Shown here piece by piece: positions 53,872 through 61,589 of a stretch of DNA of 61,589 bases; position 1 is the first letter of the stretch, and every line of letters begins with the position of its first letter. Under the pieces are notes generated by a model that was given only the letters and a program-made list of their open reading frames with translations, was not told the DNA's origin and did no database searches. A program made the translations under genes and the position numbers. Location of the stretch: contig JAUNVC010000007.1 in NCBI GenBank assembly GCA_030537875.1, forward strand, positions 1 to 61,589, read 5' to 3'. The DNA comes from Tissierellia bacterium. GTDB lineage: Bacteria > Bacillota > Clostridia > Tissierellales > Peptoniphilaceae.

Positions 53872-54057
53872 ATGGATACAAAAGATACACAAGAACAAAA
53901 AGCCCCTTTGGGACTGACCGTTGGACTTTGTCTTGGTATAGCACTGGGGAGTGCCATGGGAAATATTCCCATAGGTATTGCAATGGGCCTTGCCTTTGGA
54001 GTGGGGATAGACCATTGGAAGAAAAAGAAGTCTCAAAAGGACGATAAAGGAGAATAG
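53872..54057 (+). CDS. Small glycine-rich membrane protein
   Basis: A 61-residue protein with a polar N-terminus (DTKDTQEQKAP), one or two hydrophobic segments (residues 12-45) containing small-residue spacing such as GLCLGIALGSAMG, and a lysine-rich end. The Gly-x3-Gly spacing suits helix packing. ATG 53872 follows GGAGGG. It adjoins a VOC gene with no gap. Not recognised. Confidence 0.7.
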   Translation: MDTKDTQEQKAPLGLTVGLCLGIALGSAMGNIPIGIAMGLAFGVGIDHWKKKKSQKDDKGE

Positions 54058-54516
54058 ATGATTAGAGAAATTGCCCATGTGGGCCTTACAGTGACGGATT
54101 TAGATCGTTCCGTCGCTTTTTATAGAGATGTGTTGGGGTTGGAATACTTGGGAGAAATGACCATGGAAGGGCCGGCCACCGACGCCCTATTTCAAAGAAA
54201 AAATGCCAGAGCAAGAGTGGCCTATCTCAACGGAAGCAAGGAGATTATCGCTCCTCCCGTGGAACTTATCATGTTCACAGAACATGTGGTGGAAAAAACG
54301 GAGATGGATTTGTTCCGCACGTCCATATCGGAGCTTTGCTTTGCGGTGGAAGATATAGATAGGCTCTATGAACATTTGCAATCCCACGGGGTGGAGTGCC
54401 TATCGGAACCCCAGTTTTTTGATTTGACTCCCTTTGGATTTGGGAAGAGCAAAGCCATATATTTCAAAGATCCCGATGGAATCATTTTAGAAGCTGTGCA
54501 GGATGTGGAAGAATAA
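54058..54516 (+). CDS. VOC family (glyoxalase/bleomycin-resistance fold) protein
   Basis: A 152-residue metal-dependent VOC fold protein. IAHVGLTVTDLDRSVAFYRDVLG is the first beta-alpha repeat with metal ligand His; YFKDPDGIILEAVQ at the end gives the glutamate ligand of the second. Starts right behind the small membrane gene stop. Lactoylglutathione lyase-like activity, dioxygenase or drug binding cannot be separated. Confidence 0.85.
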   Translation: MIREIAHVGLTVTDLDRSVAFYRDVLGLEYLGEMTMEGPATDALFQRKNARARVAYLNGSKEIIAPPVELIMFTEHVVEKTEMDLFRTSISELCFAVEDIDRLYEHLQSHGVECLSEPQFFDLTPFGFGKSKAIYFKDPDGIILEAVQDVEE

Positions 54517-54544
54517 CGTGAGGTGTACGCTCTAACAAGATAGG

Positions 54545-54986
54545 TTGGATGATAAAGATGAAGAATATAGTGGAAAACGAAAGGTCAATGTATCTGCCGA
54601 CAGGGCATTTCAAGTCTTAAAACACATGGATAGGTGGTTGGTCAACTTGGATATGATCACGAAGGTGGAATATGAAGCGGAGCCTTTTTTCTATGAGGGT
54701 CGCACCTATCGAGTCATACCCCTGAATAGGTGGGAATGAAAGCAGAAATTGTGGAGGCCAATGAAGAAAAACGATACGTCCGTATCCTTCCAAAGCGAGC
54801 ATCCTCCGTTCCCAACTCTACTGTGGAGTGGAAGAAGTGGACGGGTCCCATTGTTATTTAATCCGTAAGCAAGCCTATCTAGGATTTGTGGGGTGGCTAT
54901 TTACCAAATGTTTCAATAAAAGAGAGGCCGAGGAGACGGAAGCTTATTTGAAAGCTTGGGAAGCTCACGGACTTCAGGTGAAATGA
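54545..54986 (+). pseudogene. Decayed SRPBCC-type gene (frameshifted)
   Basis: The plus strand carries pieces of one protein in three frames: KVNVSADRAFQVLKHMDRWL and the following segment to 54739, then KAEIVEANEEKRYVRILPKR from 54736 in a second frame, then VDGSHCYLIRKQAYLGFVGWLF onward to TGA 54984-54986 in a third. The order and the SADRAFQVL opening resemble an SRPBCC/polyketide cyclase-like lipid-binding protein. At least two frameshifts break it. Confidence 0.6.
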
Positions 54987-54991
54987 CACAA

Positions 54992-55017
54992 AAAATAACT
55001 CCCTAGGGAGTTATTTT
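54992..55017. terminator. Palindromic bidirectional terminator
   Basis: AAAATAACTCCCTAGGGAGTTATTTT is a perfect 26-base palindrome with T-runs on both strands, between the decayed gene and thiD. Confidence 0.75.
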
Positions 55018-55105
55018 GCTATATCGTAAAGAAAGGTTTAAAAATCTTTTCAAAGAATTTCTAATCTTCCTTCTTAGTTACTGATGATTCAGAAGATAGC
55101 CAATC

Positions 55106-55897
55106 TTAAGATCCTTTGATTTTAAAGGCATGGTCCAATGGTCCGCTCCCTTTTCCTAAATCCAAGTTAGCTCGGATTGCGTTTGTCACATAGTCTTTCG
55201 CTTTTTTTACCGACTCTTCTAAGGGGAATCCTTTGGCAAGATTGGCGGCTATTGCCGAGGAGAGAGTACACCCTGTGCCATGGGTATTTTTTGTATGAAT
55301 ACGTTTTTTAATGAATCGTAGAACCTTTCCCTGGTGGTATAGGACATCTACGGGGTCTTTGGGTAAATGACCTCCTTTGACCAAAACGGAGCAGTTATAT
55401 TCCTCGCCTAAAGATTGAGCCGTTTCCTCCATTTGATGGAGATTTTCTATTTTTTCCGAAACCAATGCTTCTGCCTCCATAAGGTTGGGTGTAATCAGAG
55501 TTGCCAATGGAAATAACTTTTCTTTTAGATGTTGAATTGCCTCTTCCGAAATGAGTTTTGCTCCACTTGTGGCAATCATAACAGGATCTAAAACAATATT
55601 TTTAGCATTCCACTTTTGTAGTGATGCCGAAATAACATCGATGATTTTCTCTGATGATACCATCCCAATTTTTATGGCATCGGGAAAGATATCTTCAAAA
55701 ATCATATCGATCTGGTCTTTGAGACAGGCAGGATCGGTTTCTTGAATGGATCGAACGCCGGTGGTGTTTTGTGCGGTGAGCACCGTAATTGCACTCATGG
55801 CATAGACACCATTCATGGTCATTGCTTTTAGATCAGCTTGAATTCCTGCGCCTCCCGAGCTGTCACTTCCGGCAATCGTTAAAGTTGTTTTTTTCAT
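55106..55897 (-). CDS. thiD: Hydroxymethylpyrimidine (phosphate) kinase
   Basis: A 263-residue ribokinase-fold enzyme phosphorylating HMP and HMP-P for thiamine. LTIAGSDSSGGAGIQADLKAM is the substrate region; HGTGCTLSSAIAAN the anion hole with catalytic aspartate region; LVKGGHLP the ATP part. Last gene of the thiW-thiM-thiE-thiD operon. Confidence 0.95.
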   Translation of the reverse strand: MKKTTLTIAGSDSSGGAGIQADLKAMTMNGVYAMSAITVLTAQNTTGVRSIQETDPACLKDQIDMIFEDIFPDAIKIGMVSSEKIIDVISASLQKWNAKNIVLDPVMIATSGAKLISEEAIQHLKEKLFPLATLITPNLMEAEALVSEKIENLHQMEETAQSLGEEYNCSVLVKGGHLPKDPVDVLYHQGKVLRFIKKRIHTKNTHGTGCTLSSAIAANLAKGFPLEESVKKAKDYVTNAIRANLDLGKGSGPLDHAFKIKGS

Positions 55898-55908
55898 ATG
55901 ATTCTCCT

Positions 55909-56535
55909 TTATGGCCGCAGATTCTGTAAAAGAATCTGAAAATGTTTCGTATTTTGATGTATATTTCCATTTTTAAATATTGCTTCGCAGACCGCCGCTC
56001 CACGGATTCCTGTGTGTTCAAAAACAGAAATATTGTTTAATTGTATCCCTCCAATTGCAAATACGGGAATGGAAACTGCTTGTGTGATTGAACAGAGGGT
56101 TTGGATAGACATGGGTTGAGCCTCTTTTTTTGTTATGGAGGGAAAAATAGATCCACATCCCAAATAATCAGCCCCCAGACTTTCTGCCCTCTTGGCTTGC
56201 GCTACTGTTTTTGCTGTGACACCCAAAATTTTTTCAGGTCCGAGTATTCTTCTTGCTTCTTTTATGCTTAGATCATTTTGACCAATATGAGCTCCGCTGG
56301 CTCCCGTCTTATGAACGAAGTGTACATAATCATTTAAGATAAGAGGGATTTTCTTTTTTTTACAAAGATGGGATAACTGCAAAGCCCGATTAAAAAATTG
56401 GTTGGGAGAAGATGTTTTGTCCCTATATTGTATCATATGGACCCCACCCTCTAAAGTGATCCAAACGTCCTTAAAAATGTGATTTGAATCATGGGGTGTG
56501 ATGGCATAGAGGGTCATATTAGAAGATAACTTCAT
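55909..56535 (-). CDS. thiE: Thiamine phosphate synthase
   Basis: A 208-residue TIM-barrel enzyme coupling HMP-PP and thiazole-P. IQYRDKTSSPNQFF binds pyrophosphate, LILNDYVHFVHKTGASGAHIGQND the pyrimidine, and FAIGGI the thiazole. ATG 56535 has GGGAGG 12 bases upstream, overlapping the thiM end; ATG 56565 is an alternative. Confidence 0.93.
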   Translation of the reverse strand: MKLSSNMTLYAITPHDSNHIFKDVWITLEGGVHMIQYRDKTSSPNQFFNRALQLSHLCKKKKIPLILNDYVHFVHKTGASGAHIGQNDLSIKEARRILGPEKILGVTAKTVAQAKRAESLGADYLGCGSIFPSITKKEAQPMSIQTLCSITQAVSIPVFAIGGIQLNNISVFEHTGIRGAAVCEAIFKNGNIHQNTKHFQILLQNLRP

Positions 56536-57319
56536 ATCGTATCTTTGCCTCCCACTCTTTATCATCTAAACAATAGAATATATCACTCATCCGATGAGCG
56601 AGGCTATGGAGCCCTTCTCCTTTTCTTAAAGATAAATCTGCCATTTCTCCAGCAATGGTAAAACTACCCAATCCATACAAGGCTGCATAGAGAGGGGAGC
56701 TTTTTTTGGCTGCCAAAAAAGCTGTAATGATGGCGGAGGATTGACAACCCGTCCCCACTATCTGCGCCATGGATGCACATCCATTTTCTAAAAGATAGGT
56801 CTGGGTACCGTCTGTAAGAATATCTTTTTTTCCAGAAAGCACAATGATAGTATCAAATTGTTTTGCTACTTCCTTGGCAAGTTGGATTTTTTCGTTCAAG
56901 GGAATGAGATTGTTTTCCCCATCAATTCCTTTCATTGTCTTTTTATTCTTTTGTAGAGCAAGAATTTCTTTATAATTCCCTCGAATGGCTGTTACCGAAA
57001 CAGTTGAAAGTAATTCTAATGCGGCGGTTCTTCTTAAAGATGAGGTCCCAATTCCAACGGGATCTAAAACGATTGGATGATTGAAAGTATTGGCCACTTT
57101 TCCAGCCAGAATCATAGAATTTAATTTTTCTTTTTTCCACATGCCCATATTTAACATCAATCCATCGGCACCGGCAGTCATATCTTCTATTTCTTCTACT
57201 TCCTCTGCCATAAATGTCCTTACACCGAGGCACGCTAGGATATCGCATATGGCATATGCGGTGACAGGGCTGGTGATGCAGTGAACCATAGGTTTCATGT
57301 CCCGTACATCTTTAAGCAA
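56519..57319 (-). CDS. thiM: Hydroxyethylthiazole kinase
   Basis: A 266-residue thiazole salvage kinase. VHCITSPVTAYAICDILACLG opens the family, NHPIVLDPVGIG and the GTGCQSSAIITAFLA anion-hole segment carrying the catalytic cysteine/aspartate region follow. TTG 57319 is the likely start behind AAAGGAGG; it overlaps thiW and thiE. Confidence 0.94.
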   Translation of the reverse strand: MLKDVRDMKPMVHCITSPVTAYAICDILACLGVRTFMAEEVEEIEDMTAGADGLMLNMGMWKKEKLNSMILAGKVANTFNHPIVLDPVGIGTSSLRRTAALELLSTVSVTAIRGNYKEILALQKNKKTMKGIDGENNLIPLNEKIQLAKEVAKQFDTIIVLSGKKDILTDGTQTYLLENGCASMAQIVGTGCQSSAIITAFLAAKKSSPLYAALYGLGSFTIAGEMADLSLRKGEGLHSLAHRMSDIFYCLDDKEWEAKIRYEVIF

Positions 57320-57803
57320 TTTTGTATCCTCCTTTCTTCCATATTTTTATAATGCAAAGGCCGAGGATAGCACCCACAGATGTGGATACAAAGAAGGGAA
57401 GAATATAGGAGTAAAAGAAAATAGTGCCGGCCACGGATCCTAAAAATTTTATGGCCAAGGGATAGGCAGCAAGACCACCTAAAACAGATGTTCCAAAGAT
57501 TTCTCCAAGAGCTGCCATGGAAGGTTTCTTAAAAATTTTGAACATCACTCCGGCGAGAAATGCACCGAACATGGAGCCGGGAAAGGCTAAAATGGTTCCC
57601 ATACTTAGCATGTTTCTTATAAGACTTGAAACAAAGGCCATACCAATGGCATAGAAAGGTCCAAATAGGACTGCTGCAATAACATTTACTATGTGCTGCA
57701 CGGGTGCGCAACGGCTTCCAAAAATGGGAAAAGAAAGTGCACTTCCAACAATGGCCACACCACATAACACACCGGCGTATGTAAGTTTTTTCGTACGAGA
57801 CAT
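57312..57803 (-). CDS. thiW: ThiW, energy-coupling factor S component for thiazole
   Basis: A 163-residue membrane protein with five to six helices, the predicted substrate-binding component for uptake of hydroxyethylthiazole. It is the first gene behind the TPP riboswitch and overlaps thiM. ATG 57803 follows GGAGGAAATT; a longer reading to 57899 lies inside the riboswitch. It would use a shared ECF module. Confidence 0.9.
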   Translation of the reverse strand: MSRTKKLTYAGVLCGVAIVGSALSFPIFGSRCAPVQHIVNVIAAVLFGPFYAIGMAFVSSLIRNMLSMGTILAFPGSMFGAFLAGVMFKIFKKPSMAALGEIFGTSVLGGLAAYPLAIKFLGSVAGTIFFYSYILPFFVSTSVGAILGLCIIKIWKKGGYKIA

Positions 57804-57815
57804 AATTTCCTCCAT

Positions 57816-57843
57816 AAAAAAAGTATTTGCCCGAAGCAAATAC
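57816..57843 (-). terminator. Riboswitch expression-platform terminator
   Basis: Minus strand: GTATTTGC-TTCGG-GCAAATAC followed by seven T, immediately before the ATGGAGG ribosome binding site of thiW. Confidence 0.85.
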
Positions 57844-57849
57844 AAAAAA

Positions 57850-57942
57850 AGATTCCCTCCGTTGGCATTACCCAAATCAGGTTTAGGGTCAAAGCACACA
57901 TTGCTTACTCTCAGCCCACAGATGGTGAGCTCCCCTTCATCT
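57850..57942 (-). promoter_or_regulatory. TPP riboswitch (thi box)
   Basis: Minus-strand sequence contains the conserved GGGGAGC, GGGCTGAGAG, TTTGACCC, ACCTGATTTGGGTAATGCCA and CGGAGGGAA elements of the thiamine pyrophosphate aptamer, followed by a terminator hairpin. High TPP is expected to stop transcription before thiW-thiM-thiE-thiD. Confidence 0.95.
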
Positions 57943-57944
57943 TA

Positions 57945-57973
57945 ACTATACACTCTTTTATAATTCAGGTCAA
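57945..57973 (-). promoter_or_regulatory. thi operon promoter
   Basis: Minus strand TTGACC (57973-57968), 17-base spacer, TATAGT (57950-57945), starting just before the TPP aptamer. Confidence 0.85.
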
Positions 57974-58058
57974 GTCTGTCGAAGGACCATTTTTTAGCAA
58001 AATAATAAATGATTTTACATTTTAAAAGTTTCTATGCTTAAATCTGTATAAAAGAAAA

Positions 58059-58649
58059 TTATTTCAAAATACCATGGATCAACACTTGAAAATCTCGTTC
58101 GAAGATGGGGAGTAATTCCCTTTCTTTTTCATCAATGGTCCAATGAAAAATGAGACCACGGATATGGCGCATACAGTGGAAGGCCAGTTGCCGAGTAGAG
58201 AGGTGTTCTCTTAAAAGGCCCTCTTTCTGTAGTCGAAGCAATTGACTTTCAAGACCGGAGAAGAAAGGCCGTTCGCTAGAAAGTTCTGGTGGAAAGACTT
58301 TTTTTAAAATCAAGGTATAATATTCTTGCATCACTTGTCTTCCCTCCTTCATGGCCACCTTCACAGGAAGAACCATCATAGCATGGAGACCTTCCAAAGG
58401 GGAAAGTGCGTTGGCTGCTGGAAGTTGTTGCTCTGTAAGGAGTTTTTCCACTCTCTCATAAGCAACGAGAGCTAGATTTTCTTTCGATTGAAAGTGATGA
58501 TAAAAAGAACCACTGGAAACATTGGCTGCTTGACAAATTTGGCGTACCGTAATGTTGGAAAACCCCTCTTTACGAAAAAGTTTCGTAATGGTTTCAATTA
58601 ACTTTGTTCTTGTCTCTTCCGTGCATTTATACACTTTTTGTTTGTCCAT
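58059..58649 (-). CDS. TetR family transcriptional regulator
   Basis: A 196-residue repressor: N-terminal helix-turn-helix (FRKEGFSNITVRQICQAANVSS, GSFYHHF) and a helical ligand domain. ATG 58649 follows GAGGAGG. It diverges from pdxS but no clear operator palindrome was seen between them. The target is unknown. Confidence 0.88.
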   Translation of the reverse strand: MDKQKVYKCTEETRTKLIETITKLFRKEGFSNITVRQICQAANVSSGSFYHHFQSKENLALVAYERVEKLLTEQQLPAANALSPLEGLHAMMVLPVKVAMKEGRQVMQEYYTLILKKVFPPELSSERPFFSGLESQLLRLQKEGLLREHLSTRQLAFHCMRHIRGLIFHWTIDEKERELLPIFERDFQVLIHGILK

Positions 58650-58750
58650 TTTGTCCTCCTCTATATTTAGTATACCACAATATTTGATTTCTAACAATTG
58701 AGATACCACGTTGAAATGGCATAAAATACAGTGTTTCATCTGAAAATCTA

Positions 58751-58779
58751 TTGACATGGGAATAGATAAAATCTATAAT
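58751..58779 (+). promoter_or_regulatory. pdxS promoter
   Basis: TTGACA (58751-58756), 17-base spacer, TATAAT (58774-58779): a consensus sigma-A promoter. Confidence 0.9.
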
Positions 58780-58814
58780 AACTATGTAAAAAAATATTAC
58801 CAAAGGAGGGAAGC

Positions 58815-59666
58815 ATGTTTAATAAAAATTTAGCCGAAACTTTAAAGGGTGGCGTCATTATGGATGTTATTAATGTAGAGCAGGCAAAAATTGCGGAAGA
58901 AGCCGGCGCAGTGGCCGTCATGGCTTTAGAAAGAGTGCCAGCAGATATACGAGCAGCAGGAGGGGTGTCAAGAGCATCAGATCCCGGAATGATACGGGAG
59001 ATAATGGATGCAGTGGAAATTCCTGTTATGGCGAAAGTCCGTATTGGGCATTTTGTAGAAGCACAAGTCTTGGAAGCAATGGGAGTGGACATGGCAGATG
59101 AAAGTGAAGTTTTAACTCCCGCCGACAATCAATACCATATCGATAAAAACTCTTTCAAAATCCCCTTTGTGTGTGGTGCTAGAAATTTAGCGGAAGCTCT
59201 TCGTCGTATTGGGGAAGGAGCATCTATGATTCGAACCAAAGGAGAGGCTGGGACAGGTGATGTTTCTCAAGCGGTAACTCACTTGCGTCAAATTCTCGGG
59301 GAAATTCGCCAAGTGGTTCATATGAGAGACGATGAACTCTATTCCTATGCCAAAGAAATTTCGGCTCCCTATGAATTGGTAAAATATGTACATGAACATG
59401 GTAAATTGCCGGTGGTAAACTTCAGTGCCGGTGGTTGTGCCACACCTGCTGATGCTGCTCTTATGATGCAGCTGGGTGCAGAAGGGGTTTTTGTGGGAAG
59501 TGGTATTTTCAAGTCTGGTGATCCTAAAAAAAGAGCGAAAGCCATTGTGGATGCCGTAGCAAATTATAAGAATCCAGAGATTATTGCAAAGGTAAGTGAA
59601 CACCTAGGAGAGGCCATGGTTGGACTCAACGAAGAAGAAGTAAAAGTTGTTATGGCGGAACGATAG
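58815..59666 (+). CDS. pdxS: Pyridoxal 5'-phosphate synthase lyase subunit PdxS
   Basis: A 283-residue TIM-barrel enzyme making PLP from ribose 5-phosphate, glyceraldehyde 3-phosphate and ammonia. Catalytic residues fit: D17 in [10 protein letters not shown]74 in AKVRIGHF, and K142 in [13 protein letters not shown] 58815 follows AAAGGAGGG. The glutaminase pdxT, normally next, is absent here. Confidence 0.96.
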   Translation: MFNKNLAETLKGGVIMDVINVEQAKIAEEAGAVAVMALERVPADIRAAGGVSRASDPGMIREIMDAVEIPVMAKVRIGHFVEAQVLEAMGVDMADESEVLTPADNQYHIDKNSFKIPFVCGARNLAEALRRIGEGASMIRTKGEAGTGDVSQAVTHLRQILGEIRQVVHMRDDELYSYAKEISAPYELVKYVHEHGKLPVVNFSAGGCATPADAALMMQLGAEGVFVGSGIFKSGDPKKRAKAIVDAVANYKNPEIIAKVSEHLGEAMVGLNEEEVKVVMAER

Positions 59667-59725
59667 TTTTTCCTAAAGATACCGATACTTCATTTCTCTT
59701 CCAAACCGTATAATCACGATGATCG

Positions 59726-59765
59726 AATAGACATGTGGGAGATGTTCCATATGTCTATTTTTATT
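59726..59765 (+). terminator. Intrinsic terminator after pdxS
   Basis: AATAGACATGTGG (59726-59738) pairs with CCATATGTCTATT (59747-59759), one G-U pair, T-rich tail. Confidence 0.82.
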
Positions 59766-59804
59766 GTAATATTCTCAAAAAAAATATATATCTCTAAAAT
59801 TACA

Positions 59805-59833
59805 TTTACTTTCGTTTTTTTCTGGAGTATAAT
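59805..59833 (+). promoter_or_regulatory. Promoter of the surface protein gene
   Basis: TTTACT (59805-59810), 17-base spacer, TATAAT (59828-59833). Confidence 0.7.
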
Positions 59834-59897
59834 ACAATGTACGTTAAATTCAGGAATAAAAAAATAACGAAATAAGTATAAATACTGGAGGAAACAA

Positions 59898-61589
59898 ATG
59901 AATGTAAAAACATATAGAATTGTTTTAATTGTTCTACTTACAGGGATATTCTGTATTTTACAAATACAGAATATTCTTGGAGAAAAGTGTGACCATGAAT
60001 TTGAACAAATATATAAGACACAACTAAGGGGCAGAATAAAAATGATAGGAAACACTTTACAAGAACCTGCAACGTTGCTTGAAACAAATAAACTCAATAA
60101 TAACGATTATACTATGAAATTTGCAGATAAAGACAGCGATACATCTACGGAGAGCTCATCTTCTGCATGGTTGGAACTCAAAGATACTGTTAGAGTGAAA
60201 AAAGCCTTTCTTGTATGGGGAGGCACAATGAACAAAGAAAAAAGAACAAGTAAAGATGTATGTAATACAACCTATAAAAATGGGAGTCCAAGCATTGAGT
60301 TTAAAACACCAGGAATGACAGATTATGAAATCATTTCAGCCAAGGAATTTCATCAGATAACATGTGAAGAAACAAGGTGCGCTTATGTTGCATATGCAGA
60401 TGTGACGGAAAAAGTTAAGGAAAAAGGTACGTACTGGGGCGCTAATATTGATCAAGTGACTGGCGGTTCTGATCTATATGGGGGTTGGAGTTTAATTGTG
60501 GTATTAGAAGATGAGGATTTACCTTTGCATGATATCACCATATTTTTTGGTCATGTTGTTGTGAGTCCTGAAATAGGGGATCGAAAAGTAAAGATTGAAT
60601 TTGGACGTACACCTTACAAAGGAGATGTGAAAGCAAAGCTTGGTTTTATTACTTGGGATGGCGATAGAAACTTTAAAGGAGATCAAGTATTTCTGGATGG
60701 TCAGATCCTATATGATGATTTATCTGAGAAACAAAACTTTTTTAATTCCTCCATTACAGACGAAAATACATTTGTTCCAGACAATAGGCCAAATTACAAT
60801 ATGTCCATTGATATTAAGCGCATAAATATTGATACAATGTTGAAAAATGATATTAAAGAAACGACTTTAAACTTTTTGACAACATATGAATGGTATTACC
60901 CAACGGTGTTAACATCAGAAATTGAATTGGCTGATCCCGCAGTTACAATAGAAAAAACAGTAGAATCTTCCAATAGGTTAGATACTGTTGAAAATGGAGA
61001 TATATTAACGTACACGATAAAGATAAAAAACGATAGTATAACTGAAGCAACCAATGTTACAATGGAAGATAGACTTCCAGAGGAAATTGAATATATAGAG
61101 GGTACAATGGTTGTTTCTCCTAATTCGGCGCCTGCCACAATTGAAAAAAATAGAAAGATAAGTGTACAGATTGATTCATTGAAACCCAGTGAAACGGTTG
61201 AACTAACATTCAAAACGAAGGTAACAAAACAAGATTTGGAAAATGGTGTAACAAACATAGCCTATGTTCGTTACAAAAGCTCTAAAGGTGATATTGAAAA
61301 AAGTTCGGTTGCAGAAATTGGAGTTGCAAGACCCGACTTTATTTTTGAAAAGACCGCAGATAGAATGCCGAGTCATACGCTGACGGCTGGTGATAAAGTA
61401 GTATATAAGTTTTTTGTTAAAAATACAGGAAACACACCTCTGTCCGATATAAAAATTGAAGACCCCAAAATAGGACTTGACTTCGTGGATTTAAAGAGCA
61501 CGCTTGAGCCCGGTGGTGAAAAAACCATTGTCGCAACCTATACGGTAAGTAGAGAAGATGGGAAGAATGGCGAAATTATCAATACAGCG
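59898..61589 (+). CDS. DUF11-repeat cell-surface protein (3' partial)
   Basis: A frame open from ATG 59898 (after TGGAGG) to the window edge, 564 codons. An N-terminal hydrophobic segment (RIVLIVLLTGIFCILQ) is a signal peptide or anchor. Residues about 25-330 are a large beta-rich domain (LVWGGTMNKEK, GGWSLIVVLEDED) found at the front of bacterial surface proteins. Then DUF11-type repeats start near residue 355: ENGDILTYTIKIKN and AGDKVVYKFFVKNTGNTPL mark two. The gene is AT-rich compared with its neighbours. The C-terminal anchor is outside the window. Confidence 0.82.
   Translation, partial: MNVKTYRIVLIVLLTGIFCILQIQNILGEKCDHEFEQIYKTQLRGRIKMIGNTLQEPATLLETNKLNNNDYTMKFADKDSDTSTESSSSAWLELKDTVRVKKAFLVWGGTMNKEKRTSKDVCNTTYKNGSPSIEFKTPGMTDYEIISAKEFHQITCEETRCAYVAYADVTEKVKEKGTYWGANIDQVTGGSDLYGGWSLIVVLEDEDLPLHDITIFFGHVVVSPEIGDRKVKIEFGRTPYKGDVKAKLGFITWDGDRNFKGDQVFLDGQILYDDLSEKQNFFNSSITDENTFVPDNRPNYNMSIDIKRINIDTMLKNDIKETTLNFLTTYEWYYPTVLTSEIELADPAVTIEKTVESSNRLDTVENGDILTYTIKIKNDSITEATNVTMEDRLPEEIEYIEGTMVVSPNSAPATIEKNRKISVQIDSLKPSETVELTFKTKVTKQDLENGVTNIAYVRYKSSKGDIEKSSVAEIGVARPDFIFEKTADRMPSHTLTAGDKVVYKFFVKNTGNTPLSDIKIEDPKIGLDFVDLKSTLEPGGEKTIVATYTVSREDGKNGEIINTA
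59946..59974 (+). repeat. Perfect inverted repeat in the signal-peptide region
   Basis: ATATTCTGTATTT (59946-59958) and AAATACAGAATAT (59962-59974), separated by TAC, form a perfect 13-bp hairpin within codons 17-26 of the surface protein. It could act in mRNA folding or transcription pausing. Confidence 0.8.

Noticed and set aside
1-61589. CRISPR arrays, insertion sequences, tRNA or rRNA genes
   Set aside because: No regularly spaced repeats, transposase motifs, or conserved tRNA/rRNA segments were recognised on either strand.

Overview
The window reads as a chromosomal segment of a low-to-mid GC Bacillota (Firmicutes), most likely Clostridia or a Tissierellia-like lineage. The evidence is the S10-spc-alpha ribosomal gene order, zinc-type S14 and L36, strong AAGGAGG ribosome binding sites with frequent TTG starts, T-box and TPP riboswitch control, and PadR/DUF2812, ThiW and MptD-type genes. 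No rRNA, tRNA, CRISPR array, insertion sequence or prophage is visible. Genus cannot be fixed from the sequence alone.

Layout. 1-1020: 3' part of larC (nickel-pincer cofactor) and its terminator. 1019-3571: autoregulated PadR/DUF2812 pair, then two YeeE/YedE sulfur-transport halves and a DUF6176 protein. 3636-17524: one long S10-spc-alpha operon (rpsJ to rplQ) with secY, adk, a KOW protein and infA, but without map and rpsD. 17537-20930: an AT-rich two-gene insert (a 55-residue candidate RiPP precursor and a radical SAM/SPASM maturase) joined to an ABC exporter with an enlarged ATPase domain. 21016-24682: small membrane proteins (one frameshifted), an ArsR-type regulator, a secreted protein with a structured leader, and an amidohydrolase. 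24669-27462: HAD phosphatase, Maf, and an orphan trpB under a tryptophan-type T-box. 27502-32336: cobalamin adenosyltransferase, an ABC-2 type exporter pair, and an M3 oligopeptidase. 32544-38331: rsmI-nurA-herA-glycogen-synthase-like-hydrolase operon. 38383-46426: SGNH hydrolase, then an AraC regulator divergent from a five-gene uptake cassette (YbtPQ-like ABC pair, MptD-type S component, EcfT, double EcfA). 46558-51714: membrane-anchored unknown protein and a second heterodimeric ABC pair. 51747-54986: two GNAT acetyltransferases, an AlkD-like protein, a small glycine-rich membrane protein, a VOC protein and a decayed SRPBCC-type gene. 54992-57973: thiW-thiM-thiE-thiD salvage operon on the minus strand behind a TPP riboswitch. 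58059-61589: TetR, pdxS without pdxT, and the 5' part of an AT-rich DUF11 surface protein.

How parts work together. The ribosomal operon, RsmI and SecY are housekeeping. Vitamin supply runs as salvage or uptake (thiazole/HMP salvage, PLP synthase lyase subunit, cobalamin adenosylation, ECF transport). NurA/HerA is a DNA-end processing pair. The most likely undescribed system is the radical SAM RiPP cassette at 17537-20930: a short precursor with a two-cysteine C-terminal core, a single SPASM maturase translated right behind it, and an ABC exporter overlapping the maturase by 4 nt. The unusual exporter ATPase, the base-composition break inside the cassette and the precursor's lack of resemblance to families I know are the main reasons to look closer.
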